In this document: positions 1-5,034 of the stretch, piece by piece
Numbering within the stretch: the stretch's first letter is position 1
How the letters are laid out: every line of letters begins with the position of its first letter
Virus record (IMG/VR): IMGVR_UViG_3300025890_000155
Coordinates: 1 to 24,108 of that record
From: a virus
DNA: 24,108 nucleotides
Strand: one strand, 5' to 3'
Notes under the pieces: generated by a model
Databases searched by the model: none
Told to the model about the DNA's origin: nothing
The model's input: only the letters and a program-made list of their open reading frames with translations
Translations under genes and position numbers: made by a program

Positions 1-83
1 GCTTCGATGAGTGCTGTTTCGAAGCCACCTGCATAGGGTAACCTTGCATTGAGTTTGTCGTATTGTGCTTGTGGTCTGCTCAT
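1..83 (-). CDS. Partial hypothetical protein, N-terminal 27 residues
   Basis: This is the first part of a leftward gene that leaves the window at base 1. It begins at the ATG at 83-81 and reads MSRPQAQYDKLNARLPYAGG followed by FETALIEA. I chose this start because the leader motif AAAATCTCAATTAC directly precedes it, exactly as before the next gene at 554. No promoter of the TTTG-N20-TAnnTTTG form is visible in the 96 bases up to the neighbour, so it may be read through from the promoter at 591-622. The product is not recognised; too little of it is present. Confidence 0.55.
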   Translation of the reverse strand, partial: MSRPQAQYDKLNARLPYAGGFETALIE

Positions 84-99
84 GTAATTGAGATTTTGA
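84..99 (-). promoter_or_regulatory. Conserved early leader motif, copy 1
   Basis: The sense strand reads CTCAAAATCTCAATTAC and abuts the ATG at 83. Sixteen bases are identical to the copy before the gene at 554. This copy has no obvious promoter nearby, which argues that the motif acts at translation or on RNA rather than only as part of a promoter. Confidence 0.55.
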
Positions 100-179
100 G
101 TTAGTAAAAAAGGACGATGTTTAGGTTTCTCTCCCATCGATGCAAGCCTTCGTCACCCACAGCTTACACCGTTGTGTGT

Positions 180-554
180 TTATGACAGGAAGGCAGCGAT
201 GTTGTCCTGTGCATCCTCGATGCGTTGCTCTTGCATATTGTTAGCAACCTGCAACTTCTCTCTGAACCATCGCTTGAACTCAAGTATATCATCGCCATGA
301 CAACCCCAACCCCCATTCTTCAGGACGCTTCGTCGGTGTCCGTTTTGATCGTACATGACGAGGAATGCATATACATATGGTAGACCGCCTCCGTTGTTAT
401 CTTCGAGTCGATACTCGATAGCTATCTTTCGAGTTCCACCATCTATGAAGGTGTTCGTGAGTATAGACTTGTGATTGTCGGGGTTGATTCCGATTACTTC
501 TAGTCTGTCCCATGCACCCAGCAAGTGGGTCAATGTGTTGTGTGTACATTTCAT
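180..554 (-). CDS. Hypothetical early phage protein, 124 aa
   Basis: This soluble 124-residue protein has no membrane segment and no motif I recognise. It contains a Gly-rich stretch (LEDNNGGGLPYVYAFLVMYD) and an acidic, helical C-terminus. An upstream ATG at 593 would add 13 residues, but that extension covers the -7 element of the promoter at 591-622 and the leader motif, so I place the start at 554. The gene is the first unit of its own transcript, with about 36 bases between the -7 element and the ATG. A role in early host takeover would fit its position in the leftward arm, but nothing in the sequence shows a function. Confidence 0.7.
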   Translation of the reverse strand: MKCTHNTLTHLLGAWDRLEVIGINPDNHKSILTNTFIDGGTRKIAIEYRLEDNNGGGLPYVYAFLVMYDQNGHRRSVLKNGGWGCHGDDILEFKRWFREKLQVANNMQEQRIEDAQDNIAAFLS

Positions 555-571
555 GTAATTGAGATTTTGAT
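555..571 (-). promoter_or_regulatory. Conserved early leader motif, copy 2
   Basis: The sense strand reads ATCAAAATCTCAATTAC immediately before the ATG at 554. It lies in the 5' leader, downstream of the promoter at 591-622, so it would be transcribed and placed next to the start codon. Confidence 0.6.
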
Positions 572-590
572 TTCGTCGTTGTTGACACTG

Positions 591-622
591 CAAAGATAAG
601 GCAGAGTTTTCCTTTTTCCAAA
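591..622 (-). promoter_or_regulatory. Leftward Bacteroidota-type promoter (TTTG-N20-TATCTTTG)
   Basis: On the minus strand, TTTG (622-619) is followed by exactly 20 bases and TATCTTTG (598-591), matching the Bacteroidota sigma-A pattern. The 13 bases GAAAATAAATTTG covering its -33 box are identical to those of the promoter at 2071-2102. It reads into the gene at 180-554. Confidence 0.75.
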
Positions 623-630
623 TTTATTTT

Positions 631-891
631 CTAATCCGCTGATTCTGAGGGGATTACAACCACTCCATCAACTTGTTCTGAGTAGCACCAGTGTCCGTTG
701 TTCAGGGTCAGTACGTAATGGTCATCCAAGTGTACGCACTCCACCTCATCCCCGTATTTCTCGCGAGGGTATTCCGTGCGCTCTACGCCTGTGACTACTG
801 CAATTCTCTGTGGGTCAGAGCCGAAGCCCCCACGATACACCACCTGTGTACCCTTGCGGATTATCCGCTTGTTCACAAACTTTGTTTTCAT
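631..891 (-). CDS. Hypothetical early phage protein, 86 aa
   Basis: The sequence is small and soluble, with the features VVYRGGFGSDPQ, a Val-rich central strand and a C-terminal LNNGHWCYSEQV. That pattern of a glycine-rich strand followed by a NGHW motif looks like small conserved proteins in other phages, but I cannot name a function. I take the ATG at 891 because AAAAAGATTAA precedes it, as AAAAAGATAATG precedes the next gene upstream; an in-frame ATG at 915 would add eight residues and overlap the upstream gene. Its TAG stop (631-633) touches the A-rich part of the promoter for the gene at 180-554. It is probably cotranscribed with the genes at 894-1494. Confidence 0.65.
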   Translation of the reverse strand: MKTKFVNKRIIRKGTQVVYRGGFGSDPQRIAVVTGVERTEYPREKYGDEVECVHLDDHYVLTLNNGHWCYSEQVDGVVVIPSESAD

Positions 892-893
892 TT

Positions 894-1082
894 TTAATCT
901 TTTTGAATTATCCATACTTCGTCCAATGGCATTCCAGTTTTCCGCTCAACCGAAGCAATGAAATTGTCCATGTGCGCTTGATCGTTGAACACCTTGGTGA
1001 CTGCCCACCCTGCGCTTCTGCCAGTACGCCAGTTACCTGAGTTTCCGTTGTCGAATTGTATCGTTGCTTTAATCATTGTCAT
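894..1082 (-). CDS. Hypothetical early phage protein, 62 aa
   Basis: This small, soluble protein (pattern GRSAGWAVTKVFNDQAHMDN) has mixed alpha/beta character and is not recognised. Two in-frame starts are possible, at 1082 and at 1076; the first is used here because the A-rich AAAAAGATA lies right before it. The start overlaps the 3' end of the gene at 1069-1494 by 14 bases, so translational coupling is likely. Its TAA is two bases from the start of the gene at 631-891, which makes a tightly packed three-gene unit. Confidence 0.6.
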   Translation of the reverse strand: MTMIKATIQFDNGNSGNWRTGRSAGWAVTKVFNDQAHMDNFIASVERKTGMPLDEVWIIQKD

Positions 1083-1494
1083 TATCTTTTTCTATGAAAA
1101 CACTTTTGCTTTCCCTTGCATCGTAGTAGGCATCTTCGTTGCGCTCCTTGCATAATGCATATGCAGAGCGAGAACTAGCAACTTTTTCCGATACATCGAA
1201 GACGATGCAGTCATTGTCAACCCAAGTGCCTACGGCATATGAGACTCCGCTAAGTTTAGATTCCTTGATTAGCTTGCGCACCTCGGTTGCATAATGTAGC
1301 CAGATGGAGTGAAACAGCGGTGCGTTGCAAAAATCCAAAGGGATTTTGGTTTCGCCTGTCAGACCGCCCACCATGAAGCCACTATAAGGGACTTCAAAGT
1401 CGTATCCGTCTGACGTGAGTAAGGATGAGCTACCATCCATAAGGGTTCTGCCATAGGCAAGGCGAACAGCGTGTGTTGAGAACATTGTATTCAT
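1069..1494 (-). CDS. Hypothetical early phage protein, 141 aa
   Basis: This soluble protein of 141 residues has a C-terminal half that runs VGTWVDNDCIVFDVSEKV and then a charged helix (ALCKERNEDAYYDARESKS). I have seen a similar arrangement, a V-G-x-W-V strand, a DVS turn and an A-x-x-x-A-x-x-R helix, in small uncharacterised phage proteins, but the function is unknown. The first ATG (1494) is used; a second Met at residue 4 is also possible. A run of TTAATCTTTTTC lies just upstream, unlike the AAAATCTCAAT leader of other genes in the arm. It probably shares a transcript with the 46-residue gene upstream and the genes at 894 and 631 downstream. Confidence 0.65.
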   Translation of the reverse strand: MNTMFSTHAVRLAYGRTLMDGSSSLLTSDGYDFEVPYSGFMVGGLTGETKIPLDFCNAPLFHSIWLHYATEVRKLIKESKLSGVSYAVGTWVDNDCIVFDVSEKVASSRSAYALCKERNEDAYYDARESKSVFIEKDNDND

Positions 1495-1506
1495 ATTTGA
1501 AAAAGA

Positions 1507-1647
1507 TTAATTGAAAATTAAAGAAGTGTGAGCATCGTAGGCATCGGCAACAAGCCGACAGCCCTCGTAGTCGTGGATGTAGTTGAAGTAGACGTAAGCA
1601 TCTACCATCTCCTCTAAGGAGAATTCAAGGAAGTGATTATAGTTCAT
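1507..1647 (-). CDS. Small acidic hypothetical protein, 46 aa
   Basis: The reading frame from the ATG at 1647 to TAA at 1507 gives 46 residues, starting MNYNHFLEFSLEEMVDAYVY and rich in Tyr, Asp and Glu. It fills an otherwise empty 142-base gap between two genes on the same strand and overlaps the 35-residue gene upstream by 11 bases, as neighbouring genes in this arm do. There is no membrane segment or known motif. A function cannot be assigned. Confidence 0.5.
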   Translation of the reverse strand: MNYNHFLEFSLEEMVDAYVYFNYIHDYEGCRLVADAYDAHTSLIFN

Positions 1648-1744
1648 ACTCTCGTGCCTTTACGATTAGGACTAGGATGGTGATGCATTCCACGGCTATC
1701 AAGCCCATGGCTATCTGCTCGCTGAGTGTAGGTAAATTGTACAT
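1637..1744 (-). CDS. Small single-pass membrane protein, 35 aa
   Basis: The product has 35 residues and contains one hydrophobic segment, AMGLIAVECITILVLIVKA, at about residues 12-30, followed by a short charged tail (REYEL). This is typical of a one-pass inner-membrane peptide. The frame is open much further upstream, to 2026, but that extension is antisense-quality sequence overlapping the real gene at 1803-2033. The conserved leader ATCAAAATCTTAATAAT sits directly before the ATG at 1744 and fixes the start; an in-frame ATG at 1792 is a weaker alternative. Small membrane peptides of early phage arms often target host functions, but no specific role is shown here. Confidence 0.55.
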   Translation of the reverse strand: MYNLPTLSEQIAMGLIAVECITILVLIVKAREYEL

Positions 1745-1761
1745 ATTATTAAGATTTTGAT
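1745..1761 (-). promoter_or_regulatory. Conserved early leader motif, copy 3
   Basis: The sense strand reads ATCAAAATCTTAATAAT before the ATG at 1744, with one change in the core (CTTAAT for CTCAAT). It precedes a 35-residue gene and supports that short gene being real. Confidence 0.5.
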
Positions 1762-1802
1762 TGATACAGACGCTTCGCAGCGTTTCGTCCATGCAGGACT
1801 CA

Positions 1803-2033
1803 TCAGTGTACCTTGGGTGCTTCATCCCACTCGCTCTTCGGAATATCGTGCCAGTCAGTCCAGTACATAAACTCATCCTCGAACGCCTCATCCAGCGTAT
1901 CGTAGTCGTGTTCCTGACAGATGCGGAGCGCATCTTTCTCGTACTTAGCGTAGAAGAATCCAAGACCTTCGAAGTACCAACCCTCGAACATAGGTTCGTT
2001 GGTGATTGTGCAGTAGCGGGGTGCATTTTTCAT
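1803..2033 (-). CDS. Acidic, aromatic-rich hypothetical protein, 76 aa
   Basis: This protein is strongly acidic and rich in aromatic residues, with runs such as EGWYFEGLGFFYAKYEKDAL and DEFMYWTDWHDIPKSEWDE. Such composition is seen in DNA-mimic and protein-inhibitor peptides of phages, but that is only an analogy. An in-frame ATG at 2084 would add 17 residues covering the promoter -7 element, so I start at 2033, after the conserved leader. The gene has its own promoter at 2071-2102 and about 37 bases of leader. The 58 bases after its stop contain a small inverted repeat, ACGCT/AGCGT, of uncertain meaning. Confidence 0.7.
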   Translation of the reverse strand: MKNAPRYCTITNEPMFEGWYFEGLGFFYAKYEKDALRICQEHDYDTLDEAFEDEFMYWTDWHDIPKSEWDEAPKVH

Positions 2034-2041
2034 GTGTGGGA

Positions 2042-2057
2042 TAATTGAGATTTTGAT
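2042..2057 (-). promoter_or_regulatory. Conserved early leader motif, copy 4
   Basis: The sense strand reads ATCAAAATCTCAATTA, then eight bases, then the ATG at 2033. The core is identical to copies 1 and 2, but the spacing to the start codon is longer. Confidence 0.6.
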
Positions 2058-2070
2058 TTGGAAGACGATA

Positions 2071-2102
2071 CAAATATACAACATTCAAACACCGAAGTCA
2101 AA
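2071..2102 (-). promoter_or_regulatory. Leftward Bacteroidota-type promoter (TTTG-N20-TATATTTG)
   Basis: On the minus strand TTTG (2102-2099), 20 bases and TATATTTG (2078-2071) are present. The GAAAATAAATTTG block around the -33 box is the same 13 bases as in the promoter at 591-622. It drives the gene at 1803-2033 and probably those after it. Confidence 0.75.
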
Positions 2103-2135
2103 TTTATTTTCATTTCTTCAGTGTTTACAGGGGTT

Positions 2136-2735
2136 TCAGAGCCATCGATTACGGATGGTTACCCATATGATAGCCTGCAACTCGTAAGGCTTGTACCCCA
2201 TGCTCCTTGCTAGCTTGCAGAAGTGTGCGCTCAGTCGGTCGTATTGCAAGGGTGTTACGCTGGTTTGTACGTCCTTGGGTGTCTGCGACGTAGTCACGAA
2301 GGCACGAAGCATCCACTTGTCAATCGTAACAACAGACTCATCCATCACGCCCACATTGAGTGCGAAAGCGTGAGTTTTTCTAGCCTTGCGGAGCATCTCT
2401 ACGTCACCGCTCAAGATCGCCCACGCCCTGCGCTTGTTGTTGGTGTACGTGCACACCTTGACAGACTCCATGGATTCACCACTCACGAAGGCTTGGATGA
2501 GATTGAATGCATCAATCTTATTGCGCTCCCACTTGTTGTTGGGTGAGAGTGCGCTTATGACTGCGGCGGCTACGACTTTGGAGATGTTGAACGTAACCGA
2601 AAGGTACTCAGCAAACTCCATAGCAGAAGCATACCATGCTTTGCCTTCGCGGATTTCGTCCTCGGTTGCACGCCCCGTCCACGATTTAACGTGAGCGGTG
2701 ACGCGCTTCAGTGGGTATGTGCTTAGGCTATTCAT
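2136..2735 (-). CDS. Putative helix-hairpin-helix, DNA-glycosylase-like phage protein
   Basis: The protein has 199 residues and is largely helical. Around residues 55-75 it carries AAVISALSPNNKWERN, and around residues 138-145 VTIDKWMLRAF. The layout, a conserved helical N-half followed by a V-x-[IV]-D-x-x-x-x-R segment and a C-terminal helix with ELQAIIWV, recalls small phage proteins distantly related to the HhH-GPD DNA glycosylase fold, where a V-D-T-H-V motif carries the catalytic Asp. Here the Asp (TID) is kept but the usual lysine of bifunctional enzymes is not evident. That assignment is an inference from pattern memory. The start overlaps the stop of the upstream gene by 4 bases, so the two are coupled. 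It might repair or process modified phage DNA. Confidence 0.5.
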   Translation of the reverse strand: MNSLSTYPLKRVTAHVKSWTGRATEDEIREGKAWYASAMEFAEYLSVTFNISKVVAAAVISALSPNNKWERNKIDAFNLIQAFVSGESMESVKVCTYTNNKRRAWAILSGDVEMLRKARKTHAFALNVGVMDESVVTIDKWMLRAFVTTSQTPKDVQTSVTPLQYDRLSAHFCKLARSMGYKPYELQAIIWVTIRNRWL

Positions 2736-3382
2736 GCTTCGAGGTTCATCGTGAGTTGCTCGGCTTCGATTCGGATAGCCTCAGCCTCGGCTTGAGCCTG
2801 CTGGATTTTCATGCGGCGGATACCCTGCTCAGGTGACTCCCCAGGCAGGAGGGTGAGACGCATCTGCTCACGCTTGACTGATTTGCGCTCCTCCACAGGC
2901 ACCTCCATTCGAGGCTCGAAAGGTTGCGCTTCCTTGCCAGTAACGGCGTGAACAACCTTCGTTTTCTTGACCTTACCAACCTTGTTGGCAGTCGCCGTCC
3001 GTGCTTGGGCCTGCTCTAGTCCGTCAGCACTGGAACGTTTGGGCTTGCGGACAGCCACCCTAGCCTTGGAAGCCTTTACAGGCTTTTTCTTGCGCTTGGG
3101 CTTGTTCGTGGGCTCGGTTTCTGCATCTCGCTTAGCTACGTAGCCATCGATAGCCTCACGAAGTCCAAGGATGTAGCCAACCAATTCGGCTTTCGACTTT
3201 TGCATGAGCGCCGCCTCGCTCATCGCAGGCTTGGGTGCCTCTGTGGGCTTTGCCTTGCGCTTGGGCTTGGGTGTCTGGGCCGCTCGCTCTGCAGCGTATC
3301 GAGCCTTGTTAGCGGCCTTTCTTTCAGCCTTAGTGAACTTACGTCCAGTCTCTGGACAGTGGGTTGGTGTGTATGTTGACAT
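2732..3382 (-). CDS. Lysine/alanine-rich basic protein, 216 aa
   Basis: This highly basic, low-complexity protein has repeated PKRK-type tracts (KPKRKAKP, KPKRKKKP, RKPKRSS) between about residues 38 and 130, and a C-terminal charged helix with RRMKIQQAQAEAEAIRIE. An N-terminal CPETGRKFTKAERKAANKAR could be a small turn-helix. Such histone-H1-like composition suggests binding to nucleic acid or to acidic partners, but no enzyme motif is present. In-frame ATGs allow 231 residues from 3427, but that would cover the promoter's -7 element; the leader motif and promoter place the start at 3382. It is the first gene of the operon with the gene at 2136-2735. Its base composition (one 60-base sample is 63% G+C) is far above that of the rightward genes. 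Confidence 0.6.
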   Translation of the reverse strand: MSTYTPTHCPETGRKFTKAERKAANKARYAAERAAQTPKPKRKAKPTEAPKPAMSEAALMQKSKAELVGYILGLREAIDGYVAKRDAETEPTNKPKRKKKPVKASKARVAVRKPKRSSADGLEQAQARTATANKVGKVKKTKVVHAVTGKEAQPFEPRMEVPVEERKSVKREQMRLTLLPGESPEQGIRRMKIQQAQAEAEAIRIEAEQLTMNLEA

Positions 3383-3384
3383 AC

Positions 3385-3398
3385 ATTGAGATTTAGAT
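3385..3398 (-). promoter_or_regulatory. Conserved early leader motif, copy 5
   Basis: The sense strand reads ATCTAAATCTCAAT, then two bases and the ATG at 3382. This copy differs from copies 1, 2 and 4 by one base in the A-tract (TAAATC for AAAATC). Confidence 0.5.
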
Positions 3399-3424
3399 GA
3401 AACGTCAACGGCGACGATTCGGGG

Positions 3425-3456
3425 CAAAGTTAGTTGATTAGTTCAGTGAAGTCAAG
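3425..3456 (-). promoter_or_regulatory. Leftward Bacteroidota-type promoter (CTTG-N20-TAACTTTG)
   Basis: On the minus strand, CTTG (3456-3453), 20 bases and TAACTTTG (3432-3425) are found. Spacing equals that of the two other leftward promoters. It drives the basic protein gene and its coupled partner. Confidence 0.75.
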
Positions 3457-3924
3457 TTTTTCGGTGGCTGATTTCGCGGCGTGATTTCTCCCGCAGGAAG
3501 GATACGTAGTATCCCGCACGGAAACAGGCGAAATCCGCGCTATGTAGGCATTATGTGTACCTACGTGAGAGTCGGTTAGATTTTTGTGTTTTTAATTAGG
3601 GGGTTATTGTTCGTGTTCTTTCTATGGCTAACTACGTTAAAAATGATAATACAAACTGTAAATGCCAACAATAAAAAGCTGAAAATGTAGGCGAAACTGC
3701 GGGTGCATTATGCCCACGGGGTGTTTCATGTGCGTTTTCCTATGCGTGTACGTACGTGTGTATATATATATAATCCCCACGATCTACATGGCTGATAAAA
3801 TTCTCAGATGAGTCGCAATTGGCGAGAGACTTACCAACAGAGTTATCCACAAAACCCGCATATACACAGGTTATTATGCTGTATCTTAGTTGATTACATG
3901 CTTTACTTAAAGCTTTGCTTGACA
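3457..3924. other. Noncoding divergent region, candidate replication origin
   Basis: No credible gene is present here. The stretch contains an inverted repeat GATTTCGC (3470-3477)/GCGAAATC (3528-3535) enclosing a tight hairpin GGATAC-GTA-GTATCC (3501-3515), a second inverted repeat GTAGG/CCTAC (3544-3563), an ACGTACGT palindrome and a TA tract of twelve bases (3761-3772). It also carries a perfect consensus DnaA box TTATCCACA (3843-3851) and two ATATACACA near-boxes in opposite orientation (3757-3765 and 3860-3868). AT tract plus DnaA boxes plus palindromes between divergent operons is the usual look of an origin of replication. Whether the phage uses host DnaA is unknown. Confidence 0.45.
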
Positions 3925-3956
3925 CTTGACTTTGTAAGAAAAAAGTTGTAACTTCG
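3925..3956 (+). promoter_or_regulatory. Rightward Bacteroidota-type promoter (CTTG-N20-TAACTTCG)
   Basis: CTTG (3925-3928), 20 bases and TAACTTCG (3949-3956) make a promoter with one mismatch in TAnnTTTG. It has the same spacing as the three leftward promoters and points toward the late genes. The start site would lie near 3963, leaving about 150 bases of leader before the first rightward gene. Confidence 0.6.
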
Positions 3957-3980
3957 CCAAAGCAAGATCAGCGATAAAGC

Positions 3981-4035
3981 TTAGAAGCTGTTTTAAACCT
4001 AAGAAGCTGTCTTAAAAGATGTGTGTGTGCACACA
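3981..4035 (+). repeat. Direct repeat and palindrome in the rightward leader
   Basis: The sequence AGAAGCTG(T)(C/T)TTAAA is present twice with a 19-base period (3983-3997 and 4002-4016). It is followed by a 12-base perfect palindrome TGTGTGCACACA at 4024-4035. These lie between the promoter at 3925-3956 and the first rightward gene. They could be operator sites or a folded leader RNA. Confidence 0.5.
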
Positions 4036-4101
4036 TAAAACATAACCAAATAAGCGTCAATCAAACTAATTAAGTTGTAAAGGCGCAAAAACTGTCTTCA
4101 T

Positions 4102-4109
4102 TATATTTG
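4102..4109 (+). promoter_or_regulatory. Late-type -7 element, ATG 4 bases downstream
   Basis: TATATTTG is followed by CAGT and the ATG at 4114. The 16 bases TTATATTTGCAGTATG (4101-4116) are repeated exactly at 4548-4563. There is no TTTG or TTG at the -33 position with 20-base spacing. Both copies share TAAGTT about 30 bases and AAAAAC about 15 bases upstream. Confidence 0.6.
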
Positions 4110-4113
4110 CAGT

Positions 4114-4338
4114 ATGAAACCAGTAAAGAAGTCTATAAGACAAACAGCAAGGAAGCAGATGAGGAGACTGCGAGATGAGAAGAAGCAAGGCAAAGCTCTT
4201 CAAAAAGCTTACGACCAGGCGGGTGGATTTACATTCGAGGGTCAAAAGAAACAAGCAAAGAAAAATCTTAAGGCTGCCACAAAGAGAGGTAAGAGAACCG
4301 TCAAGGCTGTAAAAAGATCCCTATTAAAAAGGAATTAA
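4114..4338 (+). CDS. Small highly basic protein, 74 aa
   Basis: The protein is dominated by Lys and Arg (MKPVKKSIRQTARKQ to KRSLLKRN) with a short Gly-rich middle (QAGGFTFEGQ). It has no hydrophobic segment and no known enzymatic motif. Its composition suggests binding to nucleic acid, for example a DNA-condensing internal virion protein, but this is only inference. It is the first rightward gene. The ATG lies 4 bases beyond a TATATTTG element, so the message may start at or very near the start codon and lack a leader. It is followed 1 base after its stop by the GTG of a second, smaller basic reading frame. Confidence 0.6.
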   Translation: MKPVKKSIRQTARKQMRRLRDEKKQGKALQKAYDQAGGFTFEGQKKQAKKNLKAATKRGKRTVKAVKRSLLKRN

Positions 4339-4339
4339 A

Positions 4340-4423
4340 GTGAGAGTTAAGAGTGCTTCATCAAATAGGGGCAGTAAGGTTGATTCTGCTGGTGACCGAA
4401 GAGCTCGTGGGGGCAAAAAATAA
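4340..4423 (+). CDS. Possible 27-residue basic micro-protein (GTG start)
   Basis: A GTG one base after the preceding stop opens a 27-codon frame ending at TAA 4421-4423. The product reads VRVKSASSNRGSKVDSAG then DRRARGGKK in genomic codons, with Met as the likely first residue. Its Ser/Lys/Arg/Gly composition matches the tiny basic proteins at 4114 and 6743. No other start fits. Its reality rests on tight spacing and composition only. Confidence 0.35.
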   Translation: MRVKSASSNRGSKVDSAGDRRARGGKK

Positions 4424-4429
4424 ATAACT

Positions 4430-4437
4430 TATTTTTG
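4430..4437 (+). promoter_or_regulatory. Late-type -7 element, ATG 4 bases downstream
   Basis: TATTTTTG followed by TGAC and the ATG at 4442 gives the same 4-base spacing as the elements at 4102 and 4549. No -33 box is visible. Confidence 0.5.
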
Positions 4438-4441
4438 TGAC

Positions 4442-4546
4442 ATGAGACTCACTAAGGAACCACCAACTGAAACCCCAAATCAGTATTTTATGAGAAATAA
4501 AAGAGGGGGTGTGCTACCTAAGTTCAAACTGCTTAAAAACAAATAA
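4442..4546 (+). CDS. Small basic protein, 34 aa
   Basis: The frame from ATG 4442 to TAA 4546 encodes 34 residues beginning MRLTKEPPTETPNQYFMRNK and ending KFKLLKNK. It has no membrane segment. It sits between two promoter elements with identical 4-base spacing to their start codons, which supports that it is expressed. Its function is unknown. Confidence 0.45.
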   Translation: MRLTKEPPTETPNQYFMRNKRGGVLPKFKLLKNK

Positions 4547-4548
4547 GT

Positions 4549-4556
4549 TATATTTG
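4549..4556 (+). promoter_or_regulatory. Late-type -7 element, ATG 4 bases downstream
   Basis: TATATTTG then CAGT then ATG at 4561, an exact copy of the arrangement at 4102-4116 over 16 bases. No -33 TTTG is present. The start site would fall at or next to the start codon. Confidence 0.6.
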
Positions 4557-4560
4557 CAGT

Positions 4561-5034
4561 ATGGCGACTCTAAAAGTTACAATCAAAGAGGAATTAGTCC
4601 TTAACAGTAAGGATGTTGGTAACAGCAACTTTAGTTCTATCTCTGGGATTAATAATGCTGAGCACAGGGTGGTGACGCTACCTCAAGACTCTGAGCAGAG
4701 CGTACTTTTATTTGACCCTACTAGTATATCAGCGGGTACAATCATAGACAATACTCTTAAGTACTTACGATTCACAAACCTGGATACTGATAACAATATA
4801 CAGGTTAGGTTTGTCACAGACAACGATGGCGATCAGTATGCTGTTTTGATCGAGCCAGGGGAGAGTTATATATTAGGTAATGACGATATGTTTGCTGAGT
4901 CAACCACAGCAACAGAGAACCCAACCCTGGATAACGCAACAACTATAAACTCCGCCCTATTAAATATCGATGCTGTTTATGCTATGGCGGTAGGGTCTGC
5001 ATGTGAACTAGAAATGTTTTTAGCTACTACGTAA
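4561..5034 (+). CDS. Putative small virion protein, 157 aa
   Basis: This protein of mostly beta character begins MATLKVTIKEELVLNSKDVG, then carries SISGINNAEHRVVTLPQDSE and SAGTIIDNTLKYLRFTNLDT before a Gly-Glu-Ser loop (LIEPGESYIL). It looks like a small beta-sandwich structural component found in several marine phages, where it is typically near tail or fibre genes. No enzymatic residue is evident. The stop overlaps the ATG of the next gene (TAATG), so the two are translated together. It is transcribed from a late-type promoter with almost no leader. A decoration, fibre-attachment or head-tail protein are all possible. Confidence 0.5.
   Translation: MATLKVTIKEELVLNSKDVGNSNFSSISGINNAEHRVVTLPQDSEQSVLLFDPTSISAGTIIDNTLKYLRFTNLDTDNNIQVRFVTDNDGDQYAVLIEPGESYILGNDDMFAESTTATENPTLDNATTINSALLNIDAVYAMAVGSACELEMFLATT

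Noticed and set aside
397-621. 74-residue leftward frame overlapping the gene at 180-554
   Set aside because: It covers the promoter and leader of that gene and reads the same DNA in another frame with poor protein character.
1745-2026. N-terminal extension of the 35-residue membrane protein to 129 residues
   Set aside because: It overlaps the better-supported gene at 1803-2033, which has its own promoter and leader; the leader motif at 1745-1761 fixes the short form.
3740-3925. Leftward 61-residue reading frame in the control region
   Set aside because: It crosses the TA tract, the DnaA-box-like sites and the palindromes, lacks a leader motif and a promoter, and has no plausible protein pattern.
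3428-4113. Attachment site or integrase region
   Set aside because: No integrase, excisionase or tRNA-derived repeat is present; the repeats fit an origin or operator better.
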